Source: Deltaproteobacteria bacterium (GTDB lineage Bacteria > Desulfobacterota > Binatia > UBA9968). Taken from it: a stretch of 16,869 nucleotides of DNA. Positions 8,553-15,367 of the stretch are shown piece by piece. Each line of letters begins with the position of its first letter. The first letter of the stretch is position 1. The translations under genes and the position numbers were made by a program. The stretch covers positions 1-16,869 of the forward strand of contig JAHFAP010000041.1 of the NCBI GenBank assembly GCA_023250495.1, given 5' to 3'. Under the pieces are notes generated by a model. It was given only the letters and a program-made list of their open reading frames with translations, ran no database searches and was not told the origin of the DNA.

Positions 8553-8859
8553 AGCTGAGCTGGTATGGGCCGATTCTCCCATAGCAGCGCGCGAGCCCGT
8601 CTTATCAAAAGACCAGCCCTACTGTGACGGCTCATGCAAGAAAACAGCCGGCAAAGAAGAAGGGAAGATTCACTTTTACGACAAGCGAGGTTACCTGGTC
8701 AAAATTACTTCCTGGGAAAAGTCAAAGGTTAGGAGGAAAGCTTTCAAGCCCTCGCTGACTTGCGAAAAAAGCCAGGCGCCACGAAGGTTACCAGGACTAT
8801 TGGTGCTAGTTTGTTGGACTTGCGTAAGTTGCACTAAGGAAAATAGGCTGCGCGTCTAG
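8553..8859 (+). pseudogene. possible degraded CDGSH-like iron-sulfur gene remnant
   Basis: A frame open from 8533 to a TAG at 8857 reads VWADSPIAAREPV, then SKDQPYCDGSCKK, then GKIHFYDKRGYLVKITSW. The S-x3-P-x-C-D-G-S part matches the second half of the CDGSH signature. The final His is Cys, and the two upstream cysteines of the C-x-C pair are replaced by Arg and Pro. There is no start codon before the motif. I read it as a decayed fragment. It could equally be chance, since only one short motif supports it. Confidence 0.25.
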
Positions 8860-8963
8860 ACGTAGGGGAAGTGCGGATTCCACGCTGGCTCCCAGAGAAA
8901 ACCATCTGGGTCAGCGAAGTAACCCGAGTAACCTCCCCAATCAACCCGCTGGGGTTTTGCTAC
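8856..8963 (-). pseudogene. C-terminal remnant of a VOC-family (glyoxalase-like) gene
   Basis: The last 35 codons of a minus-strand frame, ending at the TAG at 8858-8856, read VDWGGYSGYFADPDGFLWE followed by PAWNPHFPYV. The GGYSGYFxDPDGxxWE block is the C-terminal signature of vicinal-oxygen-chelate proteins, including the metal-binding Glu. Upstream of about 8963 the frame loses all similarity and runs antisense through the next gene. The rest of the gene, normally about 120-140 residues, is therefore missing. Confidence 0.7.
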
Positions 8964-8992
8964 TTGACATGTCGGAGATTTGGGTGTACAGA
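8964..8992 (+). promoter_or_regulatory. candidate sigma70-type promoter for the secreted protein gene
   Basis: A perfect TTGACA (8964-8969), a 17-nt spacer and a weak TACAGA (8987-8992) preceded by TG lie about 32 nt before the start codon at 9024. The -35 box directly abuts the broken end of the VOC remnant. Confidence 0.4.
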
Positions 8993-9023
8993 AAGCGAAA
9001 CTACAACAAGCCGGGGGAGACAC

Positions 9024-9839
9024 ATGAAAACGATACTGACTGCGCTGGCCGTCATTTTCATCGCTGTTTTTGCGCTCGCGCCGGCGGCGAATGCCGCGGG
9101 TTTGGAGCCGTTTGGGAAGATCGAGATCTCGGGCGGGGCGGAGAGAGAGGAGAGATCTTCGGCGGGCGGCAGGGGGACGATTGAGGGATTGGGAGTGCTG
9201 CCGGTGTTTGGGAACTTTGGCGTGCAGGGCACGGCGCACTACGTGGGAGGTCTTGGGAGCCGGTTTGGGCTGAGCGCGGGTCCGCTTCTTGGTTGGGATG
9301 GGGGCAAGGTTGGAGCGGTTGTAACCTATCAGCATCGGACTTTAAGGGACAACAATTTTGTTCATGTGATACCGTCGGTGGCGTTGTATTTAGATCAGGC
9401 GAATTTGAATTTGTGGTATGCGCAGCCGATATCGGCGGCGCAGAGGGACGGGGGGCATGTGCAGTATGGGGTCAACAAGCTGCAGGCGACGGCGAGTTAT
9501 TATCCGGGATCGGACTGGGCGTCGTTTTTGCGCAAGGACAATGTGGAGTTGACGTTAGGGGTGCAGGTGAACACGTTTGGGGGTGCCGGGCACGAGAAGC
9601 TGGGGGGTGTAGGGCCCGTGTTTGGGGTATCGTTTCTGCCGATGGCGGGAGTGGCGGTGAATTTGGTCAGGGGGACGATAGACAATCAGTCGCGGTATCG
9701 GGTGAGTTCGGGGCTGGAGTTTTTTTCCAGCCGGGGCAGTCCGACGCTCAAGGAGGTCAGGCGGAAATATCTTGAGCCGAATCCAGATCTGCCGCCCAGT
9801 GCCGGCGCCACTCCTTCGACTAGTGGTGGTGAGGGCTAG
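9024..9839 (+). CDS. secreted, probable outer-membrane beta-barrel protein
   Basis: From the ATG at 9024 the product is 271 residues. The frame stays open to 8871, but that extension overlaps the VOC remnant and the promoter. The chosen start has a GGGGGAGA ribosome binding site just upstream and gives a textbook signal peptide: MKT, a hydrophobic core to about residue 17, then a cleavage region of APAANA|AG near residues 18-24. The mature part is rich in Gly and in alternating hydrophobic/polar stretches with aromatic residues (GVQGTAHYVGG, VGAVVTYQHRTL, VALYLDQANLNLWYAQP), as in barrel strands. The tail is low-complexity Pro/Ser/Gly. No specific family is recognised. The coding sequence is unusually rich in G runs and GGG/TTG codons compared with its neighbours, which may reflect a different origin. 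Confidence 0.75.
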   Translation: MKTILTALAVIFIAVFALAPAANAAGLEPFGKIEISGGAEREERSSAGGRGTIEGLGVLPVFGNFGVQGTAHYVGGLGSRFGLSAGPLLGWDGGKVGAVVTYQHRTLRDNNFVHVIPSVALYLDQANLNLWYAQPISAAQRDGGHVQYGVNKLQATASYYPGSDWASFLRKDNVELTLGVQVNTFGGAGHEKLGGVGPVFGVSFLPMAGVAVNLVRGTIDNQSRYRVSSGLEFFSSRGSPTLKEVRRKYLEPNPDLPPSAGATPSTSGGEG

Positions 9840-9978
9840 CCTATCTGTTAAGGGTGACTTCCGGCTCCGGTCTGGGTAGATTCTCGCAGTAATAGGCTAG
9901 ACTTGCCGTAGGCATCTTGTGCCTCTTGGTAGAGCCCGACCTCTTCGTAGGCGGTATACGTAATTCCACCCGAGTTGA

Positions 9979-11034
9979 CTATCTTGTCGAAACAAGCTCC
10001 GCTACCATCTCGCGGACCGTGGCCGCAGCCTTCTCGATGTCGTTTCGGCTGACATCCAGGTGGGTGACCATGCGGATTCTCTCCTGGTCCACCGGCACTC
10101 CCAAAACTCTTCGGCGCGCCAACTCAGCCAGGAAATCGGCTGAGGAGAGTCCGGTCTCCTCGACGTTGTAGATCACGATATTAGTCTGGACTCTCGCCGG
10201 GTTGATGCGCAGGCCCGGAATGCGGGCAAGCTGCTCGGCGAGAAATTTGGCGTTTTCATGATCAATGCGCAATCGCTTCGGGCCTGTCTCCAGAGCAACC
10301 AAGCCAGCCGCCGCCAGGACTCCCGCCTGGCGCATGCCGCCGCCAAGCATTTTCCGCACGCTGCGACACCGCTCGATGAACGCGCTCGATCCGACGATCA
10401 TCGATCCCACAGGGGCCCCCAGCCCCTTGCTGAGGCAAAACTGGACCGAGTCGAATTTTTCGGTTATTTCACGGACCTCTACGCCCAGAAAGGCGGCGGC
10501 GTTGAAGATCCGCGACCCGTCGAGGTGGACCGCAAGCCCAGCATCGTGCGCCCGGTCGCAGATCTCGTGAGCGAGCTCGGTGGGGTAAACTGTGCCGCCG
10601 GCCATGTTGTGGGTATTTTCCAAACAGATGAGGGAGGTTTGGGCGCGATAGTAAATCTTGGGGCGGATGGCTGGCGCAATCTGCTCCCAGGTCATTATGC
10701 CGCTATCTCCGCGAACTAACCGCGGCAGAAGTCCGGCCACACCGGAGATCGATGCCATCTCGTAACTGTAGAGATGCGCATTTTCGTCGCAGATGATTTC
10801 GTGGCCAGGGCGCGTATGGGCCATGAGGCACACGAGGTTACCCATTGACCCCGACGGCACGAACAGCGACGCTTCGCGGCCAAAGATCTCGGCGGCGCGC
10901 GCCTGCAGGCGGTTAACGGTTGGGTCCTCCATGAAGACGTCGTCGCCGACCTCGGCCTCGGCCATCGCCCGGCGCATCTCAGGCGAGGGCTTCGTCACGG
11001 TGTCGCTTCTGAGGTCGATAGGGGTGTCGGCCAT
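9979..11034 (-). CDS. ltaE: low-specificity L-threonine aldolase
   Basis: PLP-dependent fold-type I enzyme that cleaves L-threonine or L-allo-threonine to glycine and acetaldehyde in the cytoplasm. The 351-residue length is normal. It opens with IDLRSDTVTKP, the family's conserved N-terminus. His87 in DENAHLYSYE should stack on the cofactor ring. HLDGSR (170-175) supplies the Asp and Arg contacts, and FCLSKGLGAPVGS carries the Schiff-base lysine (K203). All key residues are present. A very strong ribosome binding site (AAGGAGGAG) precedes the ATG at 11034. It lies 55 nt downstream of the diiron-protein gene on the same strand, so they are probably one transcript. Whether it prefers the L or L-allo form cannot be told. 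Confidence 0.93.
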   Translation of the reverse strand: MADTPIDLRSDTVTKPSPEMRRAMAEAEVGDDVFMEDPTVNRLQARAAEIFGREASLFVPSGSMGNLVCLMAHTRPGHEIICDENAHLYSYEMASISGVAGLLPRLVRGDSGIMTWEQIAPAIRPKIYYRAQTSLICLENTHNMAGGTVYPTELAHEICDRAHDAGLAVHLDGSRIFNAAAFLGVEVREITEKFDSVQFCLSKGLGAPVGSMIVGSSAFIERCRSVRKMLGGGMRQAGVLAAAGLVALETGPKRLRIDHENAKFLAEQLARIPGLRINPARVQTNIVIYNVEETGLSSADFLAELARRRVLGVPVDQERIRMVTHLDVSRNDIEKAAATVREMVAELVSTR

Positions 11035-11089
11035 GCATCTCCTCCTTAGAAAGAACTAGGCGTGGACTTCCAACTCCGAGGCGCGCCGT

Positions 11090-11851
11090 TTACTCCAGCC
11101 TGCTTTCGAGTTGCCTCGCGGTTTCAGGCGATAGGCTGGGTCTGACGAAGGCCTGGTAAATCGATTCGTTCTGCAGCCACATGATGTCGGCGCGGCTCTT
11201 GACCGCGGCGCGCATCTCTTCCTGAAGATGTAGCTCCATACAATGTTGCCTGATAACATCCACGCAGAAATTGCCGTGCCCCTCGTCGTGGTATTCGTGC
11301 ACGCGGAAGAAATCGAGCGCGGCTGAAGGAATCCATGAATAGTGTCGCTCCAGAGCCTCCCGCTCCTCCTTCATCCTCTTCGGCCCTCCGCCCTCGAAGA
11401 CGAGGCCGGTGCCGATCGCTACGGCCCAGTGGCTCTGTTGGACGAGCTGCACGTACATCTCTAAGGCCGCGCGAATGCCGGGCAGCGGCTCATAGCTTAG
11501 CATTTCCTTCCGGGAGATTCCGATTCCCTCACCGAACCTCGCCCAGAGCTCCGCGTGGCTCGGATACTTGCGCCCGATCATGTCTTCGCCTTCTTCCTCG
11601 ATCATGTTTTCGATCAGCGCGCGGCGCAGCTCCGGCACCGGACACTTCTGGTAGCGGACGCCGAAGAAGCGGTGAATGTTGCGGAACTCGTGGAACAGGT
11701 TCCTGGCCCATCCCTGCAGTTGCTCCTTCGTGAGTTTTCCGCTGAGCAGGAGTTGCCTTACCGGATGCGGCCGTGGGTATCGTTGCTGCAAAGTCTCCTG
11801 CAGATCCGCGATTAATTCTTCGGGCGACAGCACTCGTGTGGTTTGGAGCAT
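11090..11851 (-). CDS. heme-oxygenase-like diiron protein (PqqC/CADD-like)
   Basis: An all-helical protein of 253 residues in the TenA/PqqC/CADD group, in which many members use a non-heme iron pair to oxidise or cleave small amines, amino acids or fatty acids. Likely ligands are an acidic cluster EEEGED at 85-90, His99 in SHAELW, Glu153 in GLVFEGG, His185, Asp189 and His192. The last three have the H-x3-D-x2-H spacing described for HDO-type diiron oxidases (VHEYHDEGH). This makes oxygen activation more likely than a TenA thiaminase role. A GGGAGGGA ribosome binding site lies about 6 nt before the ATG. It is probably co-transcribed with threonine aldolase and divergent from the ABC ATPase. 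Substrate unknown; an amino-acid substrate is only a guess from context. Confidence 0.82.
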   Translation of the reverse strand: MLQTTRVLSPEELIADLQETLQQRYPRPHPVRQLLLSGKLTKEQLQGWARNLFHEFRNIHRFFGVRYQKCPVPELRRALIENMIEEEGEDMIGRKYPSHAELWARFGEGIGISRKEMLSYEPLPGIRAALEMYVQLVQQSHWAVAIGTGLVFEGGGPKRMKEEREALERHYSWIPSAALDFFRVHEYHDEGHGNFCVDVIRQHCMELHLQEEMRAAVKSRADIMWLQNESIYQAFVRPSLSPETARQLESRLE

Positions 11852-11975
11852 ATCGGTCCCTCCCCGTTCGCAAGCCGAACAATTTCAACTGCAACCTATC
11901 CCGGAAAAGACCGGGCAGTCAAGGCGACCAAAATCAATATTGTCTTTTCGGCTCTCTTCCACTACGATTGCCACG

Positions 11976-12746
11976 ATGGTTTCCGTCGCGCTGCGCGGTC
12001 TGACTAAGCGGTTCGGCTCTGTGATGGCGGTGGACCGGGCCGATCTCGATGTCCATGACCAGGAGCTGCTGGTGGTCGTGGGGGAGAGCGGCTGCGGCAA
12101 GACGACCACGTTGAGGCTCATCGCCGGCCTGGAGACGCCCGATAGCGGGACCATTTATATCGGCGGGATTGCGGTCAACGACGTTCCCGTGGGGAAGAGG
12201 GGCGTGCAGATGATCTTCCAGAATTTCGCTCTATGGCCGCACATGAGGGTGTTCGATGAGCGCTGGTACACCAATCTGACCCTGCCCTTGAAAATCCGCA
12301 AATGGTCCAAGGAGAAGATCCGCGAGTTCATCCGCCCGATGACCCAGAGGCTGGGTATCGAAGAGCGCTTTTTCCGGCGCAAGCCGACGGAGCTTTCCGG
12401 CGGCGAGCAGCAGCGCGTGGCGCTCGGACGGGCCATGACCACCTCTCCCCGAGTCCTGCTCATGGACGAGCCGCTGAGCAATATCGATCCTCCGAACCGG
12501 CTCAAGATGCGCGCCGAGATTCTGAAATTTCATCGCGAGAATCGGCTGACGACTCTTTACGTCACACACAATCTCCCGGATGCTCTAGCCCTGGCGGACC
12601 GCATCGCCGTGATGAGGGCGGGCCGCTTCGAACAGGTGGACAGCGCGGAGAACCTGCTGCGACAGCCGGCGACGGACTATGTCGCCGATTTCTTTAGGGC
12701 GTCGGAGCTGAAGCTAAGAAATCTCTCGGTCGGACAAAGCCCATGA
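11976..12746 (+). CDS. ABC transporter ATP-binding protein (MalK/PotA-type, no TOBE domain)
   Basis: A 256-residue ATPase from the ATG at 11976. The frame runs back to 11676, but that part overlaps the divergent gene and has no ABC similarity. It has Walker A GESGCGKTT (36-44), a Q-loop at Q82, signature LSGGEQQRVALGRA (140-153), Walker B VLLMDEP (160-166) and the switch His198 in YVTHN. The D-loop is SNID where SNLD is usual. After the nucleotide-binding domain there are only about 50 more residues, so the C-terminal TOBE/regulatory domain common in sugar and polyamine importers is missing. No permease or binding-protein gene is in the window. No Shine-Dalgarno is visible before the start. 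Its TGA overlaps the next gene's ATG (ATGA at 12743-12746), so the two are translationally coupled. Confidence 0.87.
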   Translation: MVSVALRGLTKRFGSVMAVDRADLDVHDQELLVVVGESGCGKTTTLRLIAGLETPDSGTIYIGGIAVNDVPVGKRGVQMIFQNFALWPHMRVFDERWYTNLTLPLKIRKWSKEKIREFIRPMTQRLGIEERFFRRKPTELSGGEQQRVALGRAMTTSPRVLLMDEPLSNIDPPNRLKMRAEILKFHRENRLTTLYVTHNLPDALALADRIAVMRAGRFEQVDSAENLLRQPATDYVADFFRASELKLRNLSVGQSP

Positions 12747-13531
12747 AGAGCGCAACGACATTTATCGCGGCCCTGCTGATTTGCTTTTCGCTCGTCTCCG
12801 CCGCGGATTCCTCGTGCCGGGACATCGATCTGGCGCGGCGCGGTTTCTCTCTCGCCTACGCCGCCGAGCCTGACGCCGTCATTCAGTACTTCGGCCACAA
12901 TTTTTTCCAGATCACCACGAGCAAGGGAACGAAGATCATCACCGACCCGCTGGCGCCCGGCATGTACCCGACCCCGTACGTCACGCCGCACGTGGTGACC
13001 GTGGGGCGGGAGCACCCCAACCACAACTACGTGGAGCTGGCGCAGGGCAATCCCATCATCCTGCGCGGACTGTCGCACTATGGGGCGGAATGGAACCGGA
13101 TCAGCCTGAACGTCAGAGATGTCTTCATCTACAACCTGCCGATCTATCAGCAGGCCTTCGGCAGCGCGCTCAAAGGCGCGGCGTTCATGTTCGATCTCGG
13201 GACGCTTTGCATCGCCCATCTGGGAGACTTGAGCCACACGCTCACGCCTGAGCAGCTCCAGCAGATGGGAAGGGTGGATGTCGCGCTGATTCCGATCGGC
13301 GGTGTCTTCACCATGCCGCCGGATACCGCGCGCGAGGTGCTGGCGCAGCTCAAGCCCAAGATCGCCATTCCCATGCACTACCGCGACAACATGTACATCC
13401 TCCAATCCTTCGTCCAGGGACTTTCCACCCGCCGTCCGGAAACCGACACACTCGTCGTCAGCAAAGCGACTCTTCCATCCACGACCGAGATCGTCGTGTT
13501 GAGACCCAAAGGCGGACCGGATTACAGATAG
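12743..13531 (+). CDS. secreted MBL-fold protein with degenerate metal site
   Basis: A 262-residue protein of the UlaG/COG2220-like metallo-beta-lactamase fold. It starts with a signal peptide (hydrophobic core about residues 6-18, likely cut after VSA, residue 20), so it acts outside the cytoplasm. Fold landmarks are YFGHNFFQI (49-57), TDPLAPG (67-73), the HLGDLSH loop (159-165) and IPMHY with His212. The usual HxHxDH ligand motif reads R89-x-H91-x-N93-H94. The expected later His seems to be Gln (PIYQQ, about 136). Asp162 and His212 remain. Either metal binding is reduced or this is a divergent subfamily. It overlaps the ABC ATPase gene by 4 nt, so they are made together; a shared role in handling an external ligand is possible. 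Function unknown. Confidence 0.82.
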   Translation: MKSATTFIAALLICFSLVSAADSSCRDIDLARRGFSLAYAAEPDAVIQYFGHNFFQITTSKGTKIITDPLAPGMYPTPYVTPHVVTVGREHPNHNYVELAQGNPIILRGLSHYGAEWNRISLNVRDVFIYNLPIYQQAFGSALKGAAFMFDLGTLCIAHLGDLSHTLTPEQLQQMGRVDVALIPIGGVFTMPPDTAREVLAQLKPKIAIPMHYRDNMYILQSFVQGLSTRRPETDTLVVSKATLPSTTEIVVLRPKGGPDYR

Positions 13532-13570
13532 GTAGTCGGCTTTCTGCTTTACAATTCTCATAGTAGGTAA

Positions 13571-13768
13571 AAGGGCTCTGGACTATCTAAACCAGCAAGC
13601 TGCCATGGCTTGCGGCACTCTTTCGCTACGCACCTACTTGAAGATGGCTATGATATTCGGACCGTACAGGAGCTGCTCGGACACAGAGACGTGAGCACCA
13701 CCATGATTTACACTCACGTTTTGAATCGGGGCGGTCGCGGCGTTAACAGCCCTGCGGATCGGCTTTGA
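13571..13768 (+). pseudogene. intI: C-terminal remnant of integron integrase (IntI)
   Basis: The frame opens after a TAA at 13568-13570 and ends with TGA at 13766. From 13601 it reads HGLRHSFATHLLEDGYDIRT, then VQELLGHRDVSTTMIYTHV, then LNRGGRGVNSPADRL. This is the C-terminal catalytic box of tyrosine recombinases: the HxxR (HGLR), the LGH histidine and the IYTH tyrosine. GGxGVxSPxD is the tail typical of integron integrases such as IntI1. A full IntI is about 320-340 residues; only about 55 recognisable ones remain, and no start is visible. The remnant lies on the same strand as the cassettes and its 3' end faces them. Most integrons have intI divergent from the array, although reverse-oriented integrases exist. 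It cannot be catalytically active. Confidence 0.9.
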
Positions 13769-13786
13769 GCAACGGTCCATTATCCC

Positions 13787-13948
13787 AATACACCGCGGGC
13801 TGATATCCTCATACACTGCCGGATTGGCAGTGTTTGCAGGAATGAATACCCCTTGACAAATTCTTCGTAAATGCGGAATATTGCTTTCGGTTTTCCTTTT
13901 GTCGGATTGACAAGCTTTAGCTTAATACACTGCCGGAACTGCGGCAGT
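13787..13948 (+). repeat. spaced repeats and hairpins between intI remnant and first cassette (attI-like region)
   Basis: The 13-mer ATACACTGCCGGA occurs at 13811-13823 and 13925-13937, and a related AATACACCGCGGG begins at 13787. Each exact copy forms part of a hairpin: ACACTGCC/GGCAGTGT around a 5-nt loop (13813-13833), and ACTGCCG/CGGCAGT around a 6-nt loop (13929-13948). They lie where an attI site or the residue of an earlier attC would be expected. No long T run follows, so simple terminators are less likely. Confidence 0.5.
13853..13882 (+). promoter_or_regulatory. candidate cassette promoter (Pc-like)
   Basis: TTGACA at 13853-13858 and AATATT at 13877-13882, 18 nt apart, point into the cassettes about 75 nt before the first cassette border. 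A second TTGACA at 13907-13912 has no matching -10. Judged by eye only. Confidence 0.35.
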
Positions 13949-13958
13949 AGACTTAATA

Positions 13959-13966
13959 GTTAGAGC
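13959..13966 (+). other. first cassette border, core site GTTAGAGC
   Basis: GTTAGAGC is the exact complement of the inverse core GCTCTAAC at 14583-14590, as expected for the two ends of one integron cassette. The crossover should fall between G13959 and T13960. Confidence 0.75.
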
Positions 13967-14004
13967 TACTCGAAACCCGCCGCCTCCTGTGCTACGTTTA
14001 GCGT

Positions 14005-14310
14005 GTGCGATTCTGGGAGCTGGAGGCGGAGTGGGACAACGACAACATCGGGCACATTGCCCGGCACGGTGTAGAGCCAGAAGAAGTAGAAGAGATCGTC
14101 TATGAGGATTGCCATCCATCATGGATTGTTCGCGCCCGGCGTCGTGGCATTCGAGAGATTCGATGGACGATCTTCGGCCAGACGTGCGCGGGTCGGTACT
14201 TGGTAGCCGTAATTGCCCCTTACCCCAGGAAGAGAGCCTGGCGGGCCGTGACAGCACGGGACATGGAGCGGCATACCCGACGGAGGTATCAACAATGGCG
14301 CAAAAGTTGA
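14005..14310 (+). CDS. BrnT-like toxin (cassette 1)
   Basis: A 101-residue basic protein starting at a GTG, 39 nt inside the cassette, with no clear ribosome binding site. AEWDNDNIGHIARHGVEPEE followed by VEEIVYED matches the start of BrnT-type RNase toxins (FDxxKxxxNxxKHGVxFEEA...D). RYLVAVIAP and TARDMERHTRRRY match the later strand and the ISAR/ER..Y end. BrnT toxins fold like RelE and stop growth by cutting RNA; that role is inferred here. The antitoxin gene overlaps its last 16 nt, so the two are coupled, with the toxin first as in brnTA. Such modules are known to stabilise cassette arrays. Family assignment is good, activity untested. Confidence 0.8.
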   Translation: MRFWELEAEWDNDNIGHIARHGVEPEEVEEIVYEDCHPSWIVRARRRGIREIRWTIFGQTCAGRYLVAVIAPYPRKRAWRAVTARDMERHTRRRYQQWRKS

Positions 14311-14576
14311 CCGCCGCCCAACGGCGGGCCTTGAAACAAGAAGCAGTCGGATGGGACGAGCTTTCCGACGAAGACTTTGCTCGGCTGTTCACTGAAGGCT
14401 CGCCTGTGAGGGTGCGTGTTCGGCGGCCACCCCCGCAAGCCCTGACGATCGCGCTTGACGAGCAGACACTGAACCGCTTGAAGCGTGTGGCTCGACACAA
14501 ACAAGTGCGCGCCCGGCACCTGGTGGCCATGTGGATAGCCGAGCACCTATCCCAAGAGCGTCCTGCCGAAAAATGA
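14295..14576 (+). CDS. BrnA-like antitoxin with ribbon-helix-helix C-terminus (cassette 1)
   Basis: 93 residues from the ATG at 14295. The frame is open upstream, but that part lies inside the toxin gene. The start has a GGAGG (14282-14286) at 8-nt spacing. The C-terminal part ALTIALDEQTLNRLKRVARH, then VRARHLVAMWIAEHL, has the strand-helix-helix pattern of CopG/BrnA repressors, with the ALTIALD strand as the DNA-contacting ribbon. The N-terminal half (WDELSDEDFARLF) would wrap the toxin. It probably neutralises the upstream toxin and represses the shared promoter. It ends 6 nt before the attC of the cassette. Confidence 0.8.
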   Translation: MAQKLTAAQRRALKQEAVGWDELSDEDFARLFTEGSPVRVRVRRPPPQALTIALDEQTLNRLKRVARHKQVRARHLVAMWIAEHLSQERPAEK

Positions 14577-14582
14577 TCGTTA

Positions 14583-14791
14583 GCTCTAACTTTTCGCTTC
14601 AGACCGATCTCTAACAGCGCCGGCTGAGCTTTGCGTTGAGCCTGTAGAAAAAGGTGGAGCCAACAATTTGCAGAAAAAACGACCTCCGTATTTGGCTTTA
14701 AAGCAACGTTCTCGGGTCGAGTGACCATTTTGGTACCCCCAATTTGGACAGTTTTCAGTGGTTTGGGACTTTTTCTACAGGCTCGTTAGGC
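14583..14791 (+). other. attC site of cassette 1, interrupted by a miniature element
   Basis: Inverse core GCTCTAAC at 14583-14590 and core GTTAGGC at 14785-14791. The inner arms GCTTCAGACCG (14596-14606) and CGGCTGAGC (14621-14629) pair with T and A left as extrahelical bases, as in functional attC hairpins. With the 147-bp element and one GTT removed the site is about 59 bp, a typical size. Confidence 0.82.
14638..14784 (+). mobile_element. 147-bp miniature element A with terminal inverted repeats, inside attC
   Basis: The ends GAGCCTGTAGAAAAAG and CTTTTTCTACAGGCTC are perfect 16-bp inverted repeats. GTT is present directly on both sides (14635-14637 and 14785-14787), like a 3-bp target duplication of the attC core triplet. 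About 85% identical by eye to the element at 15449-15596. No coding region of its own; any movement would need enzymes supplied elsewhere. Confidence 0.85.
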
Positions 14792-14806
14792 GTCAGAGGC
14801 CAGCAG

Positions 14807-15367
14807 ATGTACTTCATCTATCGCGTCTCCAGCAGGAGCGGACAAGCTGAGTACGTGCATGTTCAGGAGGCCCACATCTTCGGCTGCAACAAAGGTGTGG
14901 TCCCTAACCTGCTCCGAAGACGCCTGTCCAAGGATATGAGCGAGCCTCTTTTCTGGCACATAGACCTTATCGCTGACCTCCCCACCCTCTATGGCCCCGA
15001 GGCGCGACTTGTGATAGACCTCAAGCCCAACAGCAACTCTGAGCTTGCCCTGTTCGAGCTTCTCGACGTGTGGGGCCATTCCGAGAGCGAATGGACCCCC
15101 GCTATGTTCCGCTTGCGCGGTCTCATCGTTGAGGGCCAGAAGTCCGAGCTTAAAGAGGGACGATTTACGCCCCACGACGAGGATCTCCACAAGACGATCT
15201 ACTCTTTCGTTTATTTCGCCGGCACCATCAAGCAGGGGTCCATCGAGGGTACCTGGACCGCGCCGCGAGCCAGCCCTACGAACTCTGCGTTGCTCTGGCC
15301 GGAGACACTTCGCTACTTCGTGAGATCGATTCGGACCGTCACGCCTGAGGTGCTGCGTGACGCCTAA
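14807..15367 (+). CDS. cassette 2 protein, unknown function
   Basis: 186 residues from the ATG at 14807, which has an AGAGG ribosome binding site 7 nt upstream. The frame extends back into the miniature element, but the chosen start lies 16 nt inside the cassette, as usual for cassette genes. I recognise no family. It looks like a soluble alpha/beta protein with no signal peptide or membrane helix. Stretches such as LFWHIDLIADLPTLYG, ARLVIDLKPNSNSELALFEL and FVYFAGTIKQGSIEGTW suggest beta-strands. Its TAA stop lies inside the attC inverse core (GCCTAAC), a common economy in cassettes. It appears intact. Confidence 0.72.
   Translation: MYFIYRVSSRSGQAEYVHVQEAHIFGCNKGVVPNLLRRRLSKDMSEPLFWHIDLIADLPTLYGPEARLVIDLKPNSNSELALFELLDVWGHSESEWTPAMFRLRGLIVEGQKSELKEGRFTPHDEDLHKTIYSFVYFAGTIKQGSIEGTWTAPRASPTNSALLWPETLRYFVRSIRTVTPEVLRDA

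Noticed and set aside
9836..9900. 9-bp inverted repeat CTAGCCTAT / ATAGGCTAG after the secreted-protein gene
   Set aside because: The arms are 47 nt apart with no T run, and the left arm overlaps the stop codon; not a convincing terminator.
11900..11915. Small palindrome CCCGG-AAAAGA-CCGGG in the divergent intergenic region
   Set aside because: Only a 5-bp stem, single copy; could be an operator but nothing else supports it.
12677..13561. Minus-strand frame of 294 codons
   Set aside because: Antisense to the MBL-fold gene; no motif, and the plus-strand gene has a signal peptide and family motifs.
13922..14728. Minus-strand frame of 268 codons across cassette 1
   Set aside because: Runs antisense through the toxin-antitoxin genes, an attC site and part of the miniature element; no protein similarity.
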